Notes: a model not told the origin generated them from the sequence alone. Numbered from the stretch's first letter, positions 7,003 to 15,917 are shown. The stretch is DNA of 46,295 bases from Bacteroidales bacterium (GCA_017619655.1 JAFZRV010000005.1:1-46295), one strand, 5' to 3'. Numbers and translations are program-made.

Positions 7003-9633
7003 ATGACCAAGAAAATGTTTGTGATGGCGGTGGCCCTTCTGCTGGCCGGCTGCCTGACCGCCGTGGCGGACGGCTTCCGCCACCCTGCCAAAGAAATCGA
7101 AGAACTTACGCTGGCCAGCCCGCTGCCTTCCGTCGTATTCGACCGGGATTACGCCAAGGCCGTCATGGGCTATCGAGCCTGCCGCCAGGTACCCATCGCC
7201 GAGCTCGCCGCGAGCGAAGCCCGCATCGCCGGCCTGCGCGTGGATCCGCGCAATTTCAGCGAGACCCGTGAGAATTATTTCGACCGCCTCGAGCTGCTCG
7301 ACGTGGCCACGGGCCAGACCCGCCGTATCGAGGGTCTGCCGGCCGAGCTGCGCGCCAAGTTCCTGACCTGGTCGCCCAGCGGCAAGAAACTCGCCTTCAC
7401 CCTTTCGTTTCCCGACCATGTGGAACTCTGGTGTGTGGACGCTACGGCCGCCGTACCTACGGCTGTGCGACTCACCGACCTGCGGGTGAACACCATCTTC
7501 GGATCGCCTTTCTTTTTCCTCGACGACCAGCATATCCTTTTCAAATCCGTTCCCGCCGCGCACCGGCAGGCGCCGGCCCCGCAGCTCGCACAGTCGTCCA
7601 TCGTGCAGGACGTGAAAGGGGAGAAGCTCTCCATCCGCACCTACCAGGACCTGCTCACGGGCCCGCAGGACGAAGCGCTGTATGACTACTGCTGCACCAG
7701 CCAGCTGGCCGTGTGGAGTCCCGACGGTGTCCGCTTCATCGGCGAACCGGCCATCTACCGTTCGCTCGATCCCTCGCCGGACGGCAGCTACGCCATCGTC
7801 GTGACGGAGCACCGTCCGTACTCTTACGTGCAGTCGCACAACTCCTTCCCGAGCAAGCAGTTCATCATGGACCTGGCCGACGGCGGCCTCGTCCGCATGC
7901 TGCGCGACGGCACGGTCAAGGAAGAGAAGAAAGCCCCGGCCGGTCCGAAGGACGCCAAGGATCCCAGGGCGCCGAAGGAACCGGCCAAGCCGAAGCCGGC
8001 CGGCTTCGGCTGGCGTCCCGACCTGCCCGCGACGCTCTACTGGAGCGAGTCGGAGGGCGGCGCCATGGGCCCCATGGGCTTCGGCGGCCCCGGCCCGATG
8101 GGTCCGCCGCCGGGTGACGACCCGGCCGCCAAGGATACGGCCAAGGAGAAGGAGCGTCCCGAAAAGACCTACACCGACAAGCTGTTCCAGTGCCAGGCGC
8201 CCTTTGACTTCGAGCATGACAAACAACTGCTGCTGGCCCCCGAATACCGCATGGGCCGCATCACCTGGAGCGACCCGTCACTGGCTTTCTTCGAGGAAAG
8301 CTCGTCGAAGCAGCATTTCCGCCGGCTGGTCTCCTTCGTGCCGGGCGACACCCTCGCGCCGCGCTACATCCTTTACACCCAAAGCACTGAAACCGATACG
8401 CTGGGCAATTTTCCGAGCTACGGCCGCCTCTACCAGGTACGCAATGCCTATAACCGCCTGGTGGCCTGGAGCGATGCCCAGCACAAGCGCGTGCTCCTGA
8501 CCGGCACCGACCGCCGCGATGCGGAAGGTTTTGCGCATAGTTTTCTCGACCAGGTGACCCTGAAGAACGGCAAGACCGAACAGCTCTGGCTCTCCTCGGG
8601 CGACTGCAAGGAGACCCTGACCGCCATCCTCGATGCCACCCCGAAAAAGATGAAGCTGCTGGGCCGCCGCGAGGCCTTCGGCGTGGTGCCCGACTACTGG
8701 GTCTTCGACCTGCGCAAGCATGCGGACCGGCAGGTCACCCATCTCGAGAACCCCGTGCCGCAGCTCGCCGAGCTGGTGACCGACCAGTATGTGACCTATA
8801 CCCGTAAAGACGGTTTGAAATGTTTCGCGCATCTGTATCTCCCCGCCGGCTACGACCCGGAGAAAGACGGCAGGCTGCCGGTCTTCATGTGGACCTATCC
8901 CTATGAGTACAAGTGCTTTGCAGAAAGCGAGAAAGCCCGTCCGGAGAAGCATAAGTTCACCAAGCCGACCTATGGCTCGGCCATGATCTGGGCCACCCAG
9001 GGCTATGCCGTGCTCGACGAATTCACCATGGCCATCATCGCCGCCGACAAGGATTCCCTGCCGAACGACCGCTTCCTGGAGCAGCTGGTGATGAGCGCGG
9101 AAGCCGCCGTCGATTTCGTCTGCGACAGCGCGGGCGTGGGCGACCGCGAGCGTATCGCCGTCGGCGGACATTCCTACGGCGGGTTCATGACGGCCAACCT
9201 GCTGGCGCACACGCGGCTCTTCCGGGCCGGTATCGCCCGCAGCGGCGCCTACAACCGCAGCCTGACGCCCTTCGGCTTCCAGAGCGAGCGCCGCAACTAC
9301 TGGAAAGCCAAGGAGGTGTACGACCAGATGTCCCCGTTCAACTATGCCGACAAGATCAAGGACGCGCTGATGCTCATCCACGGCCAGCTCGACAACAACA
9401 CCGGCACGTTCCCGGTGCAGTCGGAGCGCCTCTACCAGGCGCTGGTCTACTTCGGCGGCACGGCGCGCTACGTGCAGCTGCCCTACGAAAGCCACAGCTA
9501 CCAGGGCATCGAGACCAGCCTCGACATGCTCTATGAGACGGGCGCCTGGCTCGATCAGTACGTGAAGAATGCCGAGCCGCGCAAAAAACCGAAGGAAAAA
9601 GCTGAAAAACAGGCGGAAGAAGACAAAAAATAA
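7003..9633 (+). CDS. S9 family serine peptidase, glutamyl endopeptidase (CGEP)-like
   Basis: An 876-residue exported peptidase: signal peptide, beta-propeller (about 50-600) and C-terminal alpha/beta-hydrolase domain. The triad is Ser724 in GGHSYGGF, Asp797 in GQLDNNTGT and His831 in YESHSYQG. The segments RPDLPATLYW and LFQCQAPFDFEHD, and the C-terminal PFGFQSERRNYW, are the pattern I associate with the S9D group of chloroplast glutamyl endopeptidase and its bacterial relatives, rather than plain dipeptidyl peptidase IV. It should cut peptides, probably after acidic residues, in the periplasm. The N-terminus contains LLAGC, so it may be a lipoprotein, although a signal peptidase I site after AVA is also possible. 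Two Pro/Ala/Lys/Gly-rich stretches (about residues 306-335 and 350-388) interrupt the propeller. It has its own promoter. Confidence 0.9.
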   Translation: MTKKMFVMAVALLLAGCLTAVADGFRHPAKEIEELTLASPLPSVVFDRDYAKAVMGYRACRQVPIAELAASEARIAGLRVDPRNFSETRENYFDRLELLDVATGQTRRIEGLPAELRAKFLTWSPSGKKLAFTLSFPDHVELWCVDATAAVPTAVRLTDLRVNTIFGSPFFFLDDQHILFKSVPAAHRQAPAPQLAQSSIVQDVKGEKLSIRTYQDLLTGPQDEALYDYCCTSQLAVWSPDGVRFIGEPAIYRSLDPSPDGSYAIVVTEHRPYSYVQSHNSFPSKQFIMDLADGGLVRMLRDGTVKEEKKAPAGPKDAKDPRAPKEPAKPKPAGFGWRPDLPATLYWSESEGGAMGPMGFGGPGPMGPPPGDDPAAKDTAKEKERPEKTYTDKLFQCQAPFDFEHDKQLLLAPEYRMGRITWSDPSLAFFEESSSKQHFRRLVSFVPGDTLAPRYILYTQSTETDTLGNFPSYGRLYQVRNAYNRLVAWSDAQHKRVLLTGTDRRDAEGFAHSFLDQVTLKNGKTEQLWLSSGDCKETLTAILDATPKKMKLLGRREAFGVVPDYWVFDLRKHADRQVTHLENPVPQLAELVTDQYVTYTRKDGLKCFAHLYLPAGYDPEKDGRLPVFMWTYPYEYKCFAESEKARPEKHKFTKPTYGSAMIWATQGYAVLDEFTMAIIAADKDSLPNDRFLEQLVMSAEAAVDFVCDSAGVGDRERIAVGGHSYGGFMTANLLAHTRLFRAGIARSGAYNRSLTPFGFQSERRNYWKAKEVYDQMSPFNYADKIKDALMLIHGQLDNNTGTFPVQSERLYQALVYFGGTARYVQLPYESHSYQGIETSLDMLYETGAWLDQYVKNAEPRKKPKEKAEKQAEEDKK

Positions 9634-9634
9634 C

Positions 9635-9642
9635 TATATTTG
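9635..9642 (+). promoter_or_regulatory. -7 box for rpsA
   Basis: TATATTTG fits TAnnTTTG, starts 2 nt after the stop codon of the upstream gene, and is followed by a leader of about 65 nt. Confidence 0.7.
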
Positions 9643-9646
9643 CAGC

Positions 9647-9663
9647 CCCGTTCGGACAACGGG
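9647..9663 (+). promoter_or_regulatory. Hairpin at the 5' end of the rpsA leader
   Basis: A perfect 6-bp stem (CCCGTT 9647-9652 with AACGGG 9658-9663, 5-nt loop) begins within a few bases of the predicted transcription start. It may stabilise the mRNA or take part in S1 autoregulation, which is known in other bacteria. No T-run follows, so it is not a terminator. Confidence 0.45.
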
Positions 9664-9712
9664 ATTATAAATAAAGTCTAACTACTTATTGTTTAACGAT
9701 TTATTAACCATT

Positions 9713-11587
9713 ATGTCTGAAGAGATCATCAACCCTGCCGTTGAAAGTGCAGAAGAGATCGAAGAGCAGGTGATCGTAAAGCCTGCCACCAAAAAAAGCA
9801 ACGCATCGGTCGACAACGACAAGTTCGACTGGGATGCATTCGAAAACGACGGCTTCGATGCAGCCGAGAAAGCCGCCAATGAAGAAAGTTACAGCAAGAG
9901 CCTCAGCCGTATCAACGAGAATGAGGTCGTTGAAGGTACCGTTACCTCCATCAACAAGCGCGAAGTAATCGTCAACATCGGTTACAAGAGCGAAGGTGTC
10001 ATCAGCATCAACGAATTCCGCTACAATCCCGACCTCGCCGTGGGCGACACCGTGGAAGTGTACGTGGAGAACGCTGAGGACAAGAAAGGCCAGCTGATCC
10101 TCTCCCACAAGCGCGCCCGCGCCGTCAAGTCTTGGGACCGTGTCAACGAAGCCTTCGAGAAAGACGAAATCGTCAAAGGTTACATCAAATGCCGCACGAA
10201 GGGTGGCATGATCGTCGACGTGTTCGGCATCGAGGCCTTCCTCCCGGGCAGCCAGATCGACGTGAAGCCCATCCGCGACTACGATGTATACGTCAACAAG
10301 ACCATGGAATTCAAGATCGTCAAGATCAACCAGGAATTCCGCAACGTGGTCGTTTCCCACAAAGCCCTCATCGAGGCTGAGATCGAGGCCCAGAAGGCCG
10401 ACATCATCGGCAAGCTCGAGAAAGGCCAGGTGCTGGAAGGCACGGTCAAGAACATCACTTCCTACGGTGTGTTCGTCGACCTGGGCGGTGTGGACGGTCT
10501 GATCCACATCACCGACCTGAGCTGGGGCCGCATCAACCATCCGGAAGAAGTGGTTTCCCTCGACCAGAAGATCAACGTGGTGATCCTCGACTTCGACGAT
10601 ACGAAGAAGCGCATCGCCCTCGGTCTGAAGCAGCTCAACCCGCATCCTTGGGACGCCCTCGACCCGAACCTCAAGGTGGGCGACAAGGTGAAAGGCAAGG
10701 TGGTCGTCATCGCCGACTACGGTGCATTCGTCGAAGTGCAGCCGGGTGTCGAAGGCCTGATCCACGTTTCCGAAATGAGCTGGAGCCTGCATCTCCGCAG
10801 CGCCCAGGATTTCCTGAAGGTGGGCGAAGAGGTGGAAGCCGTGATCCTCACCCTCGACCGCGAGGAGCGCAAGATGAGCCTCGGTATCAAACAGCTGAAA
10901 CCGGATCCGTGGGCTACCATCACCGAGAAATATCCCATCAACTCCAAGCATACCGCTACGGTTCGCAACTTCACCAACTTCGGTGTCTTCGTGGAACTGG
11001 AAGAAGGTGTCGACGGCCTCGTGCACATCAGCGACCTGAGCTGGACCAAGAAGATCAAACACCCGTCTGAGTTCACCTCCATCGGTGAGCCGATCGAGGT
11101 CGTGGTCCTCGAAGTCGACCAGGAGAACCGTCGTCTGAGCCTCGGCCACAAGCAGCTCGAGGAGAATCCTTGGAACGAATACGAGAACACCTACTCCGTG
11201 GGTTCCGTCCACGAGGGTACCGTGACCGCTCTCGTCGAGAAGGGCGCCACCATCACTTTCGCCGACGGCGTGACGGGCTTCTGCTCGAACCGCAACCTGG
11301 TGAAGGAAGACGGCACCACCGCCAAGGAAGGTGAGACCCTCCCGTTCAAGGTGACCGAATTCAACAAGGGCAGCAAGAAGATCACCCTCTCGCACACCCG
11401 TACCTTCGAAGAAGTCAAACGCGAAGAGGCCAAGAAGGAAGCCCGCGAGAAAGACGCCGAGGCCAACTCCACGCAGAAGGCTGTCCGCAAGCTGAAGGAC
11501 AACCTGGAGAAGACCACCCTCGGTGACATCTCCGACCTGGCTGACCTCAAGAGCCGCCTCGAAGCTGAAGAAAAAGCGACGAAGTAG
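9713..11587 (+). CDS. rpsA: 30S ribosomal protein S1
   Basis: A 624-residue protein built of six S1 (OB-fold) repeats after an acidic N-terminal tail. Repeat starts are recognisable as NEVVEGTVTSI, DEIVKGYIKCR, GQVLEGTVKNI, GDKVKGKVVVI, NSKHTATVRNF and GSVHEGTVTAL. The start is placed at the ATG at 9713 (MSEEIINPAVESAEE), which gives the family N-terminus; an in-frame ATG 24 nt upstream (MFNDLLTI) adds residues not expected in S1. S1 binds mRNA and delivers it to the 30S subunit, which matters in Bacteroidota, where Shine-Dalgarno sites are rarely used. A Lys/Glu-rich tail follows repeat 6. The stop codon overlaps the GTG start of rnz by one base. Confidence 0.97.
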   Translation: MSEEIINPAVESAEEIEEQVIVKPATKKSNASVDNDKFDWDAFENDGFDAAEKAANEESYSKSLSRINENEVVEGTVTSINKREVIVNIGYKSEGVISINEFRYNPDLAVGDTVEVYVENAEDKKGQLILSHKRARAVKSWDRVNEAFEKDEIVKGYIKCRTKGGMIVDVFGIEAFLPGSQIDVKPIRDYDVYVNKTMEFKIVKINQEFRNVVVSHKALIEAEIEAQKADIIGKLEKGQVLEGTVKNITSYGVFVDLGGVDGLIHITDLSWGRINHPEEVVSLDQKINVVILDFDDTKKRIALGLKQLNPHPWDALDPNLKVGDKVKGKVVVIADYGAFVEVQPGVEGLIHVSEMSWSLHLRSAQDFLKVGEEVEAVILTLDREERKMSLGIKQLKPDPWATITEKYPINSKHTATVRNFTNFGVFVELEEGVDGLVHISDLSWTKKIKHPSEFTSIGEPIEVVVLEVDQENRRLSLGHKQLEENPWNEYENTYSVGSVHEGTVTALVEKGATITFADGVTGFCSNRNLVKEDGTTAKEGETLPFKVTEFNKGSKKITLSHTRTFEEVKREEAKKEAREKDAEANSTQKAVRKLKDNLEKTTLGDISDLADLKSRLEAEEKATK

Positions 11588-12357
11588 TGAATTTCACCCT
11601 CACAACCCTTGGCACGGCATCCGCACGGCCGATGGTTGACCAACACCAAAGCGCCCACGTATTCAATTTGCATGGGCGCTTGTTTTTGGTCGACTGCGGC
11701 GAGAATGTCCAGGTGCAGCTCAAGCGCTACAAGATCTCGAAGGCGCGGCTCGACAACATCCTGATCTCCCACCTGCACGGTGACCACGTTTTCGGAATCT
11801 TCGGGATGCTGTCGACCATGGCGCTGGACGGTCGCACCGCGCCGCTCTACATCTACGCCCCGCGCGATTTCGGCTCCATCCTTCACTTCTTCCTCGGCCA
11901 TTTCGGGGAAGGGGTGAAGTATGAGATTCACCACATTCCGCTCGGCATGAAGGAGCCGGAGCGCATCATCTCGCTGCGCAACTGCGAGGTCTGGGCCTTC
12001 CCGCTGCAGCACCGCATCGACTGCTTCGGCTACCGCATCGTCTGGCTGAAGACCGGCCAGTCGGCGGCGTACTGCTCGGACACCGCCGTGTTCCCGGAAG
12101 AGGCGGAGTGGCTGCGCGGCACCGACCTGATCTACCACGAGGCCACTTTTGCCGACGAACACGTGGATTTGGCACACAAAATGTTCCATGCTACGGCGCG
12201 CGAGGCGGCGCAGGTCGCGGCGAATGCGGGCGCGAAGAAACTGGTCATCGGCCATTTCTCCTCCCGCTACCAGGACCTGAACCTGCTGCTGTCCCAGGCC
12301 CGGGAGGTTTTCCCCGAGACCTGGCTCGCCGAGGAAGGAAAAATATTTGAAATATGA
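11587..12357 (+). CDS. rnz: RNase Z / ElaC-type metallo-beta-lactamase, short form without flexible arm
   Basis: A 256-residue protein starting with GTG that shares its first base with the rpsA stop. The N-terminus MNFTLTTLGTASARP and zinc motif SHLHGDH (His62, His64, Asp66, His67), His142 in PLQHRI, Asp165 in YCSDT, the HEATFA segment and His223 in IGHFSSRY all match tRNase Z, which trims pre-tRNA 3' ends before CCA addition. In the usual enzyme of about 304 residues, some 45-50 residues containing the tRNA-binding flexible arm lie between the FGYR-like and YCSDT-like segments. Here FGYR (147-150) and YCSDT (162-166) are only 11 residues apart. The catalytic core is intact, so this may be an arm-less RNase Z or a related phosphodiesterase. 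It overlaps the next gene by 4 nt. Confidence 0.85.
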   Translation: MNFTLTTLGTASARPMVDQHQSAHVFNLHGRLFLVDCGENVQVQLKRYKISKARLDNILISHLHGDHVFGIFGMLSTMALDGRTAPLYIYAPRDFGSILHFFLGHFGEGVKYEIHHIPLGMKEPERIISLRNCEVWAFPLQHRIDCFGYRIVWLKTGQSAAYCSDTAVFPEEAEWLRGTDLIYHEATFADEHVDLAHKMFHATAREAAQVAANAGAKKLVIGHFSSRYQDLNLLLSQAREVFPETWLAEEGKIFEI

Positions 12358-13937
12358 AACGTCTCAGTATCATCGCCTTGCTGCTGCTCTGCTGCCTGCC
12401 GCTGCAGGCACAGGTGTCTTCGATGCGCCGCAACGCCGAGAAGATTGCCAGCGCCCTTTTCTACATCCAGACGCGCTATGTCGATTCCGTGGACTTCGAC
12501 AAGGCCGTCGACGCCATGATGATGGGGCTGATGGAGCAGCTCGACCCGCATTCCACCTATATCCCGGCTTCGCAGGTGTCTTCGGCCAATGAACAGCTGG
12601 AAGGCTCTTTCGAGGGCGTCGGCATCGAATATGTGATGCTCTACGATACCCTGACCATCCAGGCCGTGGTGGTGGGCGGTCCGTCCGAGGCGGTGGGACT
12701 GCGCGCCGGCGACAAGATCATCGCGATCGACGGCGAGAATGTCGCCGGCGTCGGGCTTGCGGCCGAGGCGATGAAGCCGCGCCTGCGCGGTCCGAAGGGC
12801 AGCCATGTGACCGTGACGGCCCTGCGCGACGGCCAGCAGCGGGATTTCGTGATCCGCCGCGACACGATTCCGATCGAAAGCATCGATGCGGCCTATACGC
12901 CCGAACCGGGCATCGTCTACATCAAGCTCAGCCGCTTCGCCCAGAGCTCGGCCGAGGAGTTCATCGACGCGCTGCGCAAGAACGCCGAGACCCGGCCCAA
13001 AGGGATGATCATCGACCTGCGGGGCAATGGCGGCGGCTTCATGCATGTGGCCATTTTCCTGGCCAACCTGTTCCTGAAAGACGGACAGACCATCGTCCGC
13101 ACGGAAGGGAACGGCATCGACCGTGAGGACAAGGCGCGGGGCGACGGCCTGTATGACAGCGGTCCGCTGATCATCCTGGTCGACGAAGACAGCGCAAGCG
13201 CCAGCGAGATCCTGGCCGGTGCGCTGCAGGACTGGGACCGCGCCGTGATCGTCGGCCGCCGGACCTTCGGCAAGGGCCTGGTGCAGCAGTCGTACGAACT
13301 GGCCGACGGCTCGGAGATGCGCCTGACGGTGGGCCGCTACCACACGCCCTGCGGCCGCGTGGTGCAGTCGCCCTATGAGAACGGGAAACGGCAGGATTAT
13401 TACCGCCAGGCCCGCGAGCGCTATTCGCACGGCGAGTCGTTCAGCGCCGACAGCATCTCGTTCCCCGATTCGCTGAAATACACGACGCTGCGGCTGGGCC
13501 GCACGGTCTACGGCGGCGGTGGCATCATGCCCGATGTCTTCGTGCCCTACGATACGACGGGCATCAACCGCTATGTCCTGCGCGCCATCAACGGCGGCCT
13601 GTTGTCGGAGTTCTATTACGAGTATACCGACAAGCACCGCGACGCCCTGGCCTCGAAAGACCTGGCGGCGTTCGACACGCGTTGGGCCAAACTCGAAGCG
13701 GCCGTCTTCGACGAGATGATCGCCTTCTTTGCGTCGAAAGGCTTGCAGGCAGAGAGCGAAGAGGAGCTGAGCGCGGCCACGCCCATCCTCAAGACACGCC
13801 TGAAGGCCTTGCTGGCGCGCAGCGTCCTGGGCACCTCAGCCTACTGGCAGGTGATCAACCGGGAAGAGGATCCGGCTTTCCAAAAAGCGATGGAAATCGT
13901 TAAGAACTGGTCTGGGGATTTCCCTGACCTGCCTTAG
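12354..13937 (+). CDS. C-terminal processing peptidase, S41 family (CtpA/Prc-like)
   Basis: A 527-residue periplasmic protease. It has a signal peptide (residues 1-20, cleavage near LQAQ), a PDZ domain (about 85-170, GVGIEYVM and AGDKIIAIDGE) and the S41 catalytic domain (about 185-360). The Ser-Lys dyad is visible as Ser282 in EDSASASEI and Lys307 in TFGKGLVQQ, spaced as in D1 processing protease. Such enzymes cut the C-termini of envelope proteins and often regulate peptidoglycan hydrolases, which fits the MltG and GH73 genes that follow on the opposite strand. A C-terminal region of about 120 residues follows the catalytic domain. The start codon overlaps the rnz stop (ATGA). The 3' end overlaps the convergent mltG gene by 38 nt. 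Confidence 0.94.
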   Translation: MKRLSIIALLLLCCLPLQAQVSSMRRNAEKIASALFYIQTRYVDSVDFDKAVDAMMMGLMEQLDPHSTYIPASQVSSANEQLEGSFEGVGIEYVMLYDTLTIQAVVVGGPSEAVGLRAGDKIIAIDGENVAGVGLAAEAMKPRLRGPKGSHVTVTALRDGQQRDFVIRRDTIPIESIDAAYTPEPGIVYIKLSRFAQSSAEEFIDALRKNAETRPKGMIIDLRGNGGGFMHVAIFLANLFLKDGQTIVRTEGNGIDREDKARGDGLYDSGPLIILVDEDSASASEILAGALQDWDRAVIVGRRTFGKGLVQQSYELADGSEMRLTVGRYHTPCGRVVQSPYENGKRQDYYRQARERYSHGESFSADSISFPDSLKYTTLRLGRTVYGGGGIMPDVFVPYDTTGINRYVLRAINGGLLSEFYYEYTDKHRDALASKDLAAFDTRWAKLEAAVFDEMIAFFASKGLQAESEEELSAATPILKTRLKALLARSVLGTSAYWQVINREEDPAFQKAMEIVKNWSGDFPDLP

Positions 13938-14970
13938 CCCGCATTTCCGCACTGAGTGCCCGCTGGTAACGGCGGGCATTTTCATTGTGTGCCGACAGGG
14001 TCTTGGCGAAGACGTGCTGGCCGTCGAAGCTGTCCTTGGCGCAGAAATACAGGTAGTCGTGGCGCTCGTAGTTCAGCACGGCATCGATGGCGGCCACCGG
14101 CGGCATGGTGATGGGGCCCGGCGGCAGCCCGGCGTACTTGTAGGTGTTGTAGGGCGAATCCACCTCCAGGTGCTTGTTGAGCACGCGTTTGAGGGAAGGA
14201 TCTCCCACGGCGTAGATGACCGTGGGATCTGCCTGCAGCGGCATGTCCTTGTTGAGGCGGTTGATGTAGACGCCGGCGATGCGGGGGAGTTCCGGCTCGT
14301 ATTTGCTCTCCTCGATGACGATCGAAGCCAGGGTGCTGACTTCCTGCCGGGTCAGGCCGATGGCGGCGGCCTTGGCGTCGCGCTCGGGCGTCCAGAACTT
14401 CAGGTATTCCTGGTGCATGCGCTCCAGGAACTCGTCGGGCGTGACGGTCCACCACACTTCATAGGTGTTGGGGATGAACATCCCGATGAAGGTTTCGGCG
14501 GTGAAGCCGTATTGGGCGGCTTTCGCGCTGTCGTGGAGGGCCTGGCTGAAATCCTCCGCAGAGGCTTCCAGCTGCTCGCCCAGGAAATCGGCGAAGCGGT
14601 CGAGGCTGCGGTAGTAGCCCGGAATCACCAGCCGTACCGGCGTCTGCCAGCCCTTCTGCAGCGTGCGTACCAGCGCCTTGTTGCCCATGCCCTTGCGGAA
14701 CTTGTACTGGCCCGGCCGGAACTGGTCCTTCAGCTTCATGAAGCGGGCGGTCCGGCGGAAGGTCACGGGGTTGTCGATGGCCCCGCTCTGCAGGACGGCG
14801 TCCATCATCTGCTCGTAGTCGTAGCTGCGGGGAATCTGGATGACGGGCTGCTTTTCGAGCTCAGCGACGTTGTCGTAATAGAACGTGCCGTAGAAATTGA
14901 GGGCGGCCAGGATGCCGGCCAGCAGCAGGACCACGAAGGCCGCCAGGAGCGTGCGGGTGCGTTTTTTCAT
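13900..14970 (-). CDS. mltG: Endolytic transglycosylase MltG (YceG-like)
   Basis: A 356-residue protein with a single N-terminal membrane helix (residues 7-25), a LysM-like subdomain and the YceG catalytic domain. Family motifs are LASIVIEESKY (catalytic Glu, probably Glu221), PLQADPTVIYA, SPYNTYKYAGLPPGPI and YLYFCAKDSFDGQHVFAKT. MltG cuts nascent glycan strands near the inner membrane and so sets their length. The start overlaps the stop of the upstream GH73/LysM gene by 4 nt, so the two form an operon. The last 38 nt lie antisense to the end of the S41 protease gene, and an intrinsic terminator for that gene sits inside mltG. Confidence 0.96.
   Translation of the reverse strand: MKKRTRTLLAAFVVLLLAGILAALNFYGTFYYDNVAELEKQPVIQIPRSYDYEQMMDAVLQSGAIDNPVTFRRTARFMKLKDQFRPGQYKFRKGMGNKALVRTLQKGWQTPVRLVIPGYYRSLDRFADFLGEQLEASAEDFSQALHDSAKAAQYGFTAETFIGMFIPNTYEVWWTVTPDEFLERMHQEYLKFWTPERDAKAAAIGLTRQEVSTLASIVIEESKYEPELPRIAGVYINRLNKDMPLQADPTVIYAVGDPSLKRVLNKHLEVDSPYNTYKYAGLPPGPITMPPVAAIDAVLNYERHDYLYFCAKDSFDGQHVFAKTLSAHNENARRYQRALSAEMRAKAGQGNPQTSS
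13957..13982 (+). terminator. Intrinsic terminator of the S41 protease gene, inside mltG
   Basis: The stem TGCCCGC (13957-13963) pairs with GCGGGCA (13972-13978) across an 8-nt loop and is followed by TTTT. It lies 19 nt after the protease stop codon, within the antisense strand of mltG codons. Confidence 0.6.
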
Positions 14971-15917
14971 CGGGGTTTGCGGAGCAGGAGGATGGTGCCG
15001 GGCTCAGGCTCGCTGCCCGGACGCAGGTTGTTGTACTGATAGAGTTTCTTCATTTTCACCGCGTAGCGCTGGGCCAGCTGGCGCATGGTCTCGCCCTCCT
15101 CCACGACGTGCTTGTCGAGGTTCGGGGCGCTCTCGCGCTTCTTGGCTTCCAGGTACACGACCTCGCCTTCCTGCAGGGGAACCTTGCGGCTGCAGTCGTT
15201 GAAGCTGAGGAGTTCGCGGGTGAAAAGATTGTATTCCCTGGCCAGGCCGGCATAGCTGTCGCCGGCACGGGCCCGGATCCAGGGTACACCGTTGGTGGTG
15301 CGGATCTCCCGGCTGAGGGAGGCTTGATACAGCTTGTGGCCGGGCAGGGGCTTGAACTGCCTGCTCACTTCGGCCTGGACCGGGGTGGGAGGGAGTTCCT
15401 GCCGGGCGACGGGGTCGAGCTGGTCGTAGCGCCACAACTCGTTTTCTTCGATGATCTGGATGAGGTGGGTGGCGTAATTGGGCGCCGTGGCGTAGCCGGC
15501 TTTTTTCAGGCCGTAGGCCCAGCCCTTGTAGTCGGTGGGTTCCAGGTCGAAGAGGAAGGCGTAGCGGTCGCGGTAGCGCAGGAAGTCGCTGTGGTCGCGG
15601 AACGATTCGTCGGCGTCCTTGTAGCTGCGGAAGCATTCGTTCTTCGCGTCGTCGTCCTGGTGGTAGGTCTTGCCTTTCCAGTTGTTGTGGCACTTGATGC
15701 CGAAGTGGTTGTTGGCCTTGGTGGCCAGGCTGCTGTTGCCGTTGCCCGATTCCAGGCAGCCCTGCGCCAGCGTGATGCTGGCGGGAATGCCGGTGGCCTT
15801 CATCTCCCGCACCGCCGTCTCGGCGTATTTTTCGATATACTGCGCGCGCGTCAGCTTCTGCCCCCACGCCATGGCGGCGCAGAGCAGCAGGGTCGTCAGC
15901 AGCAGAATCCGTTTCAT
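14967..15917 (-). CDS. GH73 N-acetylglucosaminidase with two LysM domains
   Basis: A 316-residue exported peptidoglycan hydrolase. The signal peptide is MKRILLLTTLLLCAAMAWGQ. The GH73 glucosaminidase domain covers about residues 24-165, with the catalytic Glu56 in CLESGNGNSSLA, followed by NNHFGIKCHNNWKG and SYKDADESFRDHSDFL. Two LysM-type modules follow (about 212-258 and 268-314; the second has HVVEEGETMRQLAQRYAV). It should hydrolyse GlcNAc-MurNAc bonds in cell-wall glycans while held to peptidoglycan by LysM. A perfect -7 box ends only 5 nt before the ATG, so the mRNA may be leaderless. It forms an operon with mltG downstream. Confidence 0.93.
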   Translation of the reverse strand: MKRILLLTTLLLCAAMAWGQKLTRAQYIEKYAETAVREMKATGIPASITLAQGCLESGNGNSSLATKANNHFGIKCHNNWKGKTYHQDDDAKNECFRSYKDADESFRDHSDFLRYRDRYAFLFDLEPTDYKGWAYGLKKAGYATAPNYATHLIQIIEENELWRYDQLDPVARQELPPTPVQAEVSRQFKPLPGHKLYQASLSREIRTTNGVPWIRARAGDSYAGLAREYNLFTRELLSFNDCSRKVPLQEGEVVYLEAKKRESAPNLDKHVVEEGETMRQLAQRYAVKMKKLYQYNNLRPGSEPEPGTILLLRKPR

